Shown here: one piece after another, positions 6,557-10,289 of the stretch
How positions within the stretch are numbered: the first letter of the stretch is position 1
Layout of the letters: every line of letters starts with the position of its first letter
NCBI GenBank assembly: GCA_002317115.1
Contig: DCIP01000010.1
Span: forward strand, 1-10,289
Reading direction: 5' to 3'
Length of the DNA stretch: 10,289 bases
From: Candidatus Scybalocola fimicaballi
GTDB taxonomy: Bacteria > Bacteroidota > Bacteroidia > Bacteroidales > Paludibacteraceae
Program-made: the position numbers and the translations under genes
The notes under the pieces: generated by a model
Told to the model about the DNA's origin: nothing
Seen by the model: only the letters and a program-made list of their open reading frames with translations
Databases searched by the model: none

Positions 6557-6587
6557 CTTTTTTTATTAATCCTAAAAAGTAAGTTTG
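6557..6587 (+). promoter_or_regulatory. possible promoter of the XRE-cupin/acyl-CoA synthetase operon
   Basis: TAAGTTTG at 6580-6587 matches TAnnTTTG exactly. The -33 position contains only a T run (6558-6564), not a clean TTTG. The implied leader would be about 105 nt and would include the second direct-repeat copy. Confidence 0.4.
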
Positions 6588-6649
6588 CAATGCCTTCAAA
6601 AGAGGGTATTTTGAATAACAAACAAGAAAAACAGAACAAAGTCAAAACA

Positions 6650-6666
6650 GGCGAAAATTTGAACAA
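6650..6666 (+). repeat. direct repeat copy 2
   Basis: GGCGAAAATTTGAACAA lies 249 nt downstream of copy 1 and 34 nt before the XRE-cupin ATG. Its placement inside the predicted leader leaves open a regulatory role. Confidence 0.6.
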
Positions 6667-6699
6667 TCATTCGTTTTTTTGACGAGAAAGATTATAAAA

Positions 6700-7260
6700 A
6701 TGGGTTTGATTAACGACAAGATTAAGCAGTTCAGAGAGCAGAAGAAGCTTAGCATTGAAGAGTTGGCCGAGAGAAGCGGAGTTAGTGCTAACATACTTTC
6801 TGCAATTGAAAACGGAAACGAAGTTCCTTCTTCCGCAGTCATCATAAAATTGTCGAGAGCATTAGGTTTGCGTGTCGACACGTTGTTGGAGGTAGACAAT
6901 GTTACAGGCCCAGTTCTTACAAAAGCCGGTGAGGTCCACACGTCTACTAATTTCAGCAATGGCAAGGCTTCTCATCCTGATTTTGTAAACTACAGTTCTT
7001 TGACACACGGCAAGAGCAACTGCCGAATCAATCCGTTCATCGTCGACATTAAGGACTCTGACAACAAGATGTCGAGCCACGAGGGAGAAGAGCTAATATA
7101 TGTGATCGAGGGAAGCGCAGAGGTTGTGTATGGTAATCAGACTTACTCTTTGGAGAAGGGAGACAGCCTTTACTTCGACTCTGTTGTGTCACACTGCATT
7201 AAGGCAAAGAATGGTGGCACGGTGAAACTATTAGCAGTGTTGTACTCTCCAATCGACTAA
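6700..7260 (+). CDS. XRE-family transcriptional regulator with C-terminal cupin sensor domain
   Basis: This 186-residue cytosolic DNA-binding protein probably controls the acyl-CoA synthetase gene behind it. Residues 4-62 are the Cro/C1-type helix-turn-helix (IKQFREQKKLSIEELAER, then SGVSANILSAIENG and LSRALGLRVDTLLE). Residues about 113-183 are a cupin_2 barrel: first motif SSHEGEELIYVIEGSAEV (His127, Glu130/131), second motif EKGDSLYFDSVVSH (His165). A small molecule or a metal is the usual cupin ligand; which one is not shown here. I chose the ATG at 6700 over the in-frame TTG at 6679 because the HTH starts right after it and family members begin this way. The stop at 7258-7260 is 3 nt before the next start, so the two genes are probably translationally coupled. 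No Shine-Dalgarno is seen (ATTATAAAA before the ATG). Confidence 0.9.
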   Translation: MGLINDKIKQFREQKKLSIEELAERSGVSANILSAIENGNEVPSSAVIIKLSRALGLRVDTLLEVDNVTGPVLTKAGEVHTSTNFSNGKASHPDFVNYSSLTHGKSNCRINPFIVDIKDSDNKMSSHEGEELIYVIEGSAEVVYGNQTYSLEKGDSLYFDSVVSHCIKAKNGGTVKLLAVLYSPID

Positions 7261-7263
7261 ATC

Positions 7264-8919
7264 ATGGCATCAATCCTTTCTAACAATACTATTCCCGATT
7301 GGTTGGAAAAATGGGCGGCAGAGACTCCCAACAAGGAGTGTATCGTCTACTCCGACAGAGATTTCCGCCTAACATGGAAAGAGACTGACACCCGCGTCAA
7401 CAATATGGCGAAAGGTATGTTGGCAGTCGGAATCAAACCAGGCCACCACGTTGGAATCTGGGCGACAAATGTTCCAGACTGGCTTATCGTGCTTTACGCT
7501 TGCGCCAAGATCGGAGCTATCGCAGTCACTGTCAACACCAACTACAAGCAGAACGAGCTTGAGTATCTTTGCCAGAACGCCGATCTAAATGCCTTGTTTA
7601 TTATCGACGGTACTTGGGAGTCGGACTTTGTGGATATGACTTACACAATGCTTCCTGAGCTTAAGACGTCGCAGAGAGGTCATATAAATAGTGAGAAACT
7701 GCCATTGTTGAAGACGGTGGTGTATATCGGCACTGAGAAACATCGTGGAATGTACAACACTCAGGAGTTGCTGCTTTTAGGTGAGATGTCTGCAGACGAC
7801 GAGCTAAAGGCAGCCCGTGCTAATGTCAACTGCCACGATGTCGTGAATATGCAGTACACTTCCGGAACTACAGGTTTCCCTAAGGGAGTTATGCTTACTC
7901 ACCATAACATAACAAACAATGGTTATGCGACGGGATTACAGATGGAGTTCACACCAGATGACAAACTATGTACTTGTGTCCCTCTATTCCACTGCTTCGG
8001 TGTTGTGCTTGCCACAATGGCTTGCTTGACTCACGGATCAACAATGGTGATGGTGGAGAAATTCGATCCATTGATTGTACTTGCGTCGATCCACAAAGAG
8101 CGTTGCACAATACTTTACGGAGTGCCAACAATGTTCATCGCCGAACTCAACCATCCAATGTTCAGCATGTTCGACCTATCTTGCCTACGCACAGGAATCA
8201 TGGCAGGAGCCCTTTGTCCTGTCGAGTTGATGAAACGTGTGGAGAAGGAGATGTTCATGAAAATGACGTCGGTTTATGGCCTCACAGAGACATCTCCAGG
8301 AATGTCTCACACAAACATCCGCGATCCATTCGAGAAACGTTGCACCACTGTAGGTGTTGATTATCCAGAGGTAGAGGTGAAGGTTATAAATCCAGAGACT
8401 GGAAAGGAATGTGCCGTGGGTGAGCAGGGAGAGATGTGTTGCCGAGGCTACAACGTGATGAAGGGTTACTATAAGAATGAGGAGGCGACAAAAGAGACAA
8501 TCGACGCCAATGGATTCCTTCATTCAGGCGACTTGGGAATCAAGGACGAGGATGGTTACTACCGCATAACAGGACGTATCAAGGATATGATTATTCGTGG
8601 AGGAGAGAACATCTACCCACGCGAGATAGAGGAGTACCTATTGAGTATGCCGGGCATCAGAGATGTGCAGGTGGCAGGTATTCCAAGCAAGAAATATGGC
8701 GAGCAGGTCGGAGCTTTCATTATCAAGCACGACGGTGCCGACATAACTGAAGAAGACGTAGTGGATTACTGCAAAGGTAAGATCGCACGATTCAAAATTC
8801 CTAAATACGTATTCTTCATCGACCAATTCCCATTAACAGGTTCAGGTAAGATCCAGAAGTTCAAACTTGGAGGCATCGGACTTGAGATCTGCAAACAGAA
8901 GGGAATAGAGGTCGTCTAA
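7264..8919 (+). CDS. AMP-forming acyl-CoA synthetase (ANL superfamily, ACSF2/fatty-acyl-CoA ligase type)
   Basis: This 551-residue enzyme activates a carboxylic acid with ATP to an acyl-AMP and then to acyl-CoA. The full set of ANL motifs is visible: phosphate loop A3 [10 protein letters not shown] (199-208), A5 YGLTE (338-342), A7 HSGDLG (420-425), the hinge A8 [19 protein letters not shown] (434-452), and the A10 catalytic Lys529 in [10 protein letters not shown]. The segments HHNITNN and [14 protein letters not shown] resemble the ACSF2-like branch of medium- to long-chain acyl-CoA synthetases, but chain length cannot be read from sequence. There is no signal peptide or membrane segment. 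It follows the XRE-cupin gene by 3 nt, so that regulator probably responds to the acid, its CoA ester or a downstream product. A hairpin terminator follows. Benzoate- or other aryl-acid ligase activity is a less likely alternative. Confidence 0.93.
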   Translation: MASILSNNTIPDWLEKWAAETPNKECIVYSDRDFRLTWKETDTRVNNMAKGMLAVGIKPGHHVGIWATNVPDWLIVLYACAKIGAIAVTVNTNYKQNELEYLCQNADLNALFIIDGTWESDFVDMTYTMLPELKTSQRGHINSEKLPLLKTVVYIGTEKHRGMYNTQELLLLGEMSADDELKAARANVNCHDVVNMQYTSGTTGFPKGVMLTHHNITNNGYATGLQMEFTPDDKLCTCVPLFHCFGVVLATMACLTHGSTMVMVEKFDPLIVLASIHKERCTILYGVPTMFIAELNHPMFSMFDLSCLRTGIMAGALCPVELMKRVEKEMFMKMTSVYGLTETSPGMSHTNIRDPFEKRCTTVGVDYPEVEVKVINPETGKECAVGEQGEMCCRGYNVMKGYYKNEEATKETIDANGFLHSGDLGIKDEDGYYRITGRIKDMIIRGGENIYPREIEEYLLSMPGIRDVQVAGIPSKKYGEQVGAFIIKHDGADITEEDVVDYCKGKIARFKIPKYVFFIDQFPLTGSGKIQKFKLGGIGLEICKQKGIEVV

Positions 8920-8948
8920 ATCAGATTTCTTATTCAACTTTGTCTTTG

Positions 8949-8985
8949 GCCGTGTACGGAGTGATCCATGCACGGCTAATTTTTA
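8949..8985 (+). terminator. intrinsic terminator after the acyl-CoA synthetase gene
   Basis: Arms GCCGTGTA (8949-8956) and TGCACGGC (8969-8976) pair over 8 bp with one G-U. One mismatch and three inner pairs close a GTGA loop. A TAATTTTTA tail follows, running into the stop codon of the convergent gene. Confidence 0.75.
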
Positions 8986-9450
8986 TTCTCCTCTCAACTC
9001 TTTCAGTTTCTCAACCCAGATTCTCGCCGCACACTCCACCATACGTGGACAAGGACGCTTAGCGTAATATTCAGCAGTACGAGCCTCAGGCACATGCGTC
9101 GTCTTCTTCTCTTTCAGTTGGCCCAACAAGTCGGCACATTTGATTGATCCATTCTGCTCCTTGAATTTTGCTGCCATCTCCTGCACCATCTTATAGTTCA
9201 ACGATTTTGCCGCCGCGTCTTTAGGATCCGTCTGTCCACACTCCAATCCAGCAAGCATAAACATTCCACATGCGGCTCCACACGTCTCTCGCATTCTACC
9301 TATTCCGCCACCAAACGAAGCCGACATTCTCAACGCCTGCTCTTCAGTGAAGCCATACATGTCGGCAAAGGCCGCCACCACCGATTGCGAACAGTTAAAA
9401 CCACTATTGAACAGTTCCACTGCCCTTTCTATTCTTTTTTCGTAATCCAT
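8983..9450 (-). CDS. C_GCAxxG_C_C family cysteine-rich protein, function unknown
   Basis: This 155-residue soluble protein belongs to the family named after its conserved cysteine pattern, often annotated as a probable redox-active protein. Visible conserved elements are FNCSQSV (Cys20), GGGIGR followed by ETCGAACGM (Cys57 and Cys61, the GCAxxG core appearing here as CGAACG), Cys71, KCADLLG (Cys105) and RPCPRMVECAARI (Cys134 and Cys140). The length is normal for the family. The cysteines could hold a metal or cluster or form disulfides, but no activity is established. It is transcribed alone, convergent with the acyl-CoA synthetase gene and separated from the upstream secreted-protein gene by a terminator. 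The ATG at 9448-9450 immediately precedes the conserved N-terminal helix (DYEKRIERAVELF). Confidence 0.9.
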   Translation of the reverse strand: MDYEKRIERAVELFNSGFNCSQSVVAAFADMYGFTEEQALRMSASFGGGIGRMRETCGAACGMFMLAGLECGQTDPKDAAAKSLNYKMVQEMAAKFKEQNGSIKCADLLGQLKEKKTTHVPEARTAEYYAKRPCPRMVECAARIWVEKLKELRGE

Positions 9451-9470
9451 GCTCTTTTGATTTGCTATTG

Positions 9471-9478
9471 CAAAGATA
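9471..9478 (-). promoter_or_regulatory. putative -7 element for the C_GCAxxG_C_C gene
   Basis: On the minus strand 9478-9471 reads TATCTTTG, an exact TAnnTTTG match. No TTTG is found at the -33 distance, which falls within the neighbouring terminator. It would give a leader of about 15 nt. Confidence 0.45.
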
Positions 9479-9483
9479 AAAAC

Positions 9484-9518
9484 AAAAAGCTTGCCCCGGA
9501 CTAATAGGGCAAGCTTTT
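9484..9518 (-). terminator. intrinsic terminator after the CBM6/type IX secreted protein gene
   Basis: A perfect 12-bp stem, AAAAGCTTGCCC with its complement (9507-9518 with 9485-9496), closes a 10-nt loop. On the minus strand it ends in a run of five T (complement of 9484-9488). It lies 19 nt after the stop of the minus-strand gene at 9538. Confidence 0.85.
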
Positions 9519-9537
9519 ACAAATTAGTAAATCAAAC

Positions 9538-10289
9538 TTATCTAAACACTATTACCTTCTTCATCACTACAGCAACATCTGTCGTAACCTCCACAAGATA
9601 GTTGCCTGCCGACAAACCGGACACATCCACCGTCGGATTATCACTCACCTTCACCTCTACTCCACTCATCGTCATCACTCTCACTCTTCTTATTGCAGAC
9701 GGTGCTGTGACCATAAACTCGTTGCGAGCCGGATTAGGATAAACCGCTACTGACTTGGCGTCAAACGTTAGATTCTCCACGTCTGTTGGATCAACCTTCT
9801 CTCCTGTGAATTCCAAGTAGTCAAGATTTGTATAATCTGTATTGAACAACACTTTGATGATGTGCTTGCCTTTTGTCAACGACACTTTGCTCTTCGACTC
9901 AATCATTGTGTAAGTGTCCCAATCGGCTGTCTTTGATCCTGATAGAGTCGCCAACTTCTTGCCATCCGACAATACGTCAAACTCGAAATTGCCGTTTCCA
10001 TTTGATGCCGACGCTACAATGCCAAACTCCGCATCTTTCAACACTTCCACCGTATACTCAAGCCATTCTCCAGATTTTGTATAACCGATAGCATAGCCAC
10101 CTTTCTGATTGTCGACGACGTCTACTCCATCATTACGGTATTCCTTACCTTCGTTTTTATCATCAGTGTCGGAATAAGCAAATCCTTCGCCTCCCTCGTC
10201 ATAATTCTCAGCCTCAACCTTCTCTGGCAACACAACTGCCTTTCCTCCGTATGGAGTCTGTGGAGCATTAACTGAGATTTTTGATCCAA
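9538..10289 (-). CDS. secreted carbohydrate-active protein, C-terminal part: CBM6-like module plus type IX sorting domain
   Basis: The frame is open to the window edge, so the N-terminus and any catalytic domain are missing; 249 residues are visible. It opens with a linker (SVNAPQTPYGGKAVVLPEKV) typical of the join to a CBM6-family module. The module spans roughly 10221-9802: VEAENYDEGGEGFAYSD, then GYAIGYTKSGEWLEYTVEV, then NTDYTNLDYLEFTGEK. Such beta-sandwich modules bind polysaccharide chains. The last ~72 residues (about 9756-9541) form a type A C-terminal sorting domain: VAVYPNPARNEF, MSGVEV, LSAGNYLVEV and a basic-hydrophobic KKVIVFR end. This domain directs export through the type IX system and usually anchoring at the cell surface. 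The likely whole is a glycoside hydrolase or esterase acting on glycans outside the cell, but the enzyme class cannot be told. The GTG at 10231 is internal, not the start. Confidence 0.85.
   Translation of the reverse strand, partial: GSKISVNAPQTPYGGKAVVLPEKVEAENYDEGGEGFAYSDTDDKNEGKEYRNDGVDVVDNQKGGYAIGYTKSGEWLEYTVEVLKDAEFGIVASASNGNGNFEFDVLSDGKKLATLSGSKTADWDTYTMIESKSKVSLTKGKHIIKVLFNTDYTNLDYLEFTGEKVDPTDVENLTFDAKSVAVYPNPARNEFMVTAPSAIRRVRVMTMSGVEVKVSDNPTVDVSGLSAGNYLVEVTTDVAVVMKKVIVFR

Larger units (their letters stand above)
6373..6699 (+). other. A-rich non-coding leader region upstream of the XRE-cupin gene
   Basis: These 327 nt are A-rich with many homopolymer runs and no convincing gene. They hold three copies of TGTGCAA (6394, 6458 and 6492 regions), a TGTGCA-N9-TGCACA inverted repeat at 6458-6478, a 17-nt direct repeat at both ends of the segment, and a possible -7 element at 6580. 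A 96-codon open frame starting at 6392 has AAA-rich codon use unlike its neighbours and no recognisable domain. Confidence 0.6.

Noticed and set aside
6679..6681. TTG as an alternative start of the XRE-cupin gene
   Set aside because: The ATG at 6700 is directly followed by the normal HTH N-terminus; the extra seven residues (TTG, then Thr-Arg-Lys) are not expected in the family and TTG is a poor start.
7949..8523. Open frames overlapping the acyl-CoA synthetase gene in other frames (7949-8131, 7968-8360, 8185-8523)
   Set aside because: They overlap the conserved ANL core and have no domain or separate expression signals.

Overview
The window looks like chromosome of an anaerobic member of the Bacteroidales, closer to Prevotella-like or other type IX secretion lineages than to Bacteroides itself. 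The evidence is: TTTG-N19-TAnnTTTG promoters typical of the Bacteroidota sigma factor; no clear Shine-Dalgarno sequences before the genes; a BspA-type leucine-rich-repeat exoprotein; a C-terminal type IX secretion sorting domain; a single-chain large PurL; and oxygen-defence enzymes common in strict anaerobes. Nothing indicates phage, plasmid, insertion sequence, tRNA, rRNA or CRISPR.

Layout: (1) 1-2408 is the 3' two-thirds of purL (purine synthesis), closed by two hairpins. (2) 2528-3772, minus strand, is a secreted BspA-like LRR protein convergent with purL. (3) 3773-4014 is a divergent intergenic region with a minus-strand promoter for the LRR gene and a strong plus-strand promoter. A perfect 17-bp PerR/Fur-type palindrome lies on the -7 element of the latter, and a second 17-bp palindrome lies on its -33 element. 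(4) 4015-6242 is a peroxide/oxygen-defence cluster: a PerR-like repressor, a flavodiiron protein and a reverse rubrerythrin. (5) 6243-6699 is a 457-nt non-coding stretch holding a hexanucleotide repeat, a terminator, a 38-nt near-perfect palindrome and an A-rich segment with short direct repeats. (6) 6700-8919 is a two-gene unit, an XRE-cupin regulator followed after 3 nt by an acyl-CoA synthetase. (7) 8983-9450, minus strand, is a cysteine-rich C_GCAxxG_C_C family protein of unknown function. (8) 9538-10289, minus strand, is the C-terminal part of a secreted carbohydrate-active protein with a CBM6-like module and a type IX sorting domain; its catalytic part lies outside the window.

How the genes fit together: the central cluster reads as a self-regulated stress module. 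PerR carries all five residues expected for a PerR regulatory metal site and has a matching operator on its own promoter. The flavodiiron protein reduces O2 (or NO), and the reverse rubrerythrin reduces H2O2 using a built-in rubredoxin domain. The XRE-cupin/acyl-CoA synthetase pair is probably a regulator and its target in carboxylic-acid activation. The most unusual material is non-coding: the two palindromes before perR, the hexamer repeat after the rubrerythrin gene, and the large palindrome at 6335-6372. I did not find strong evidence for a wholly new multi-gene system.
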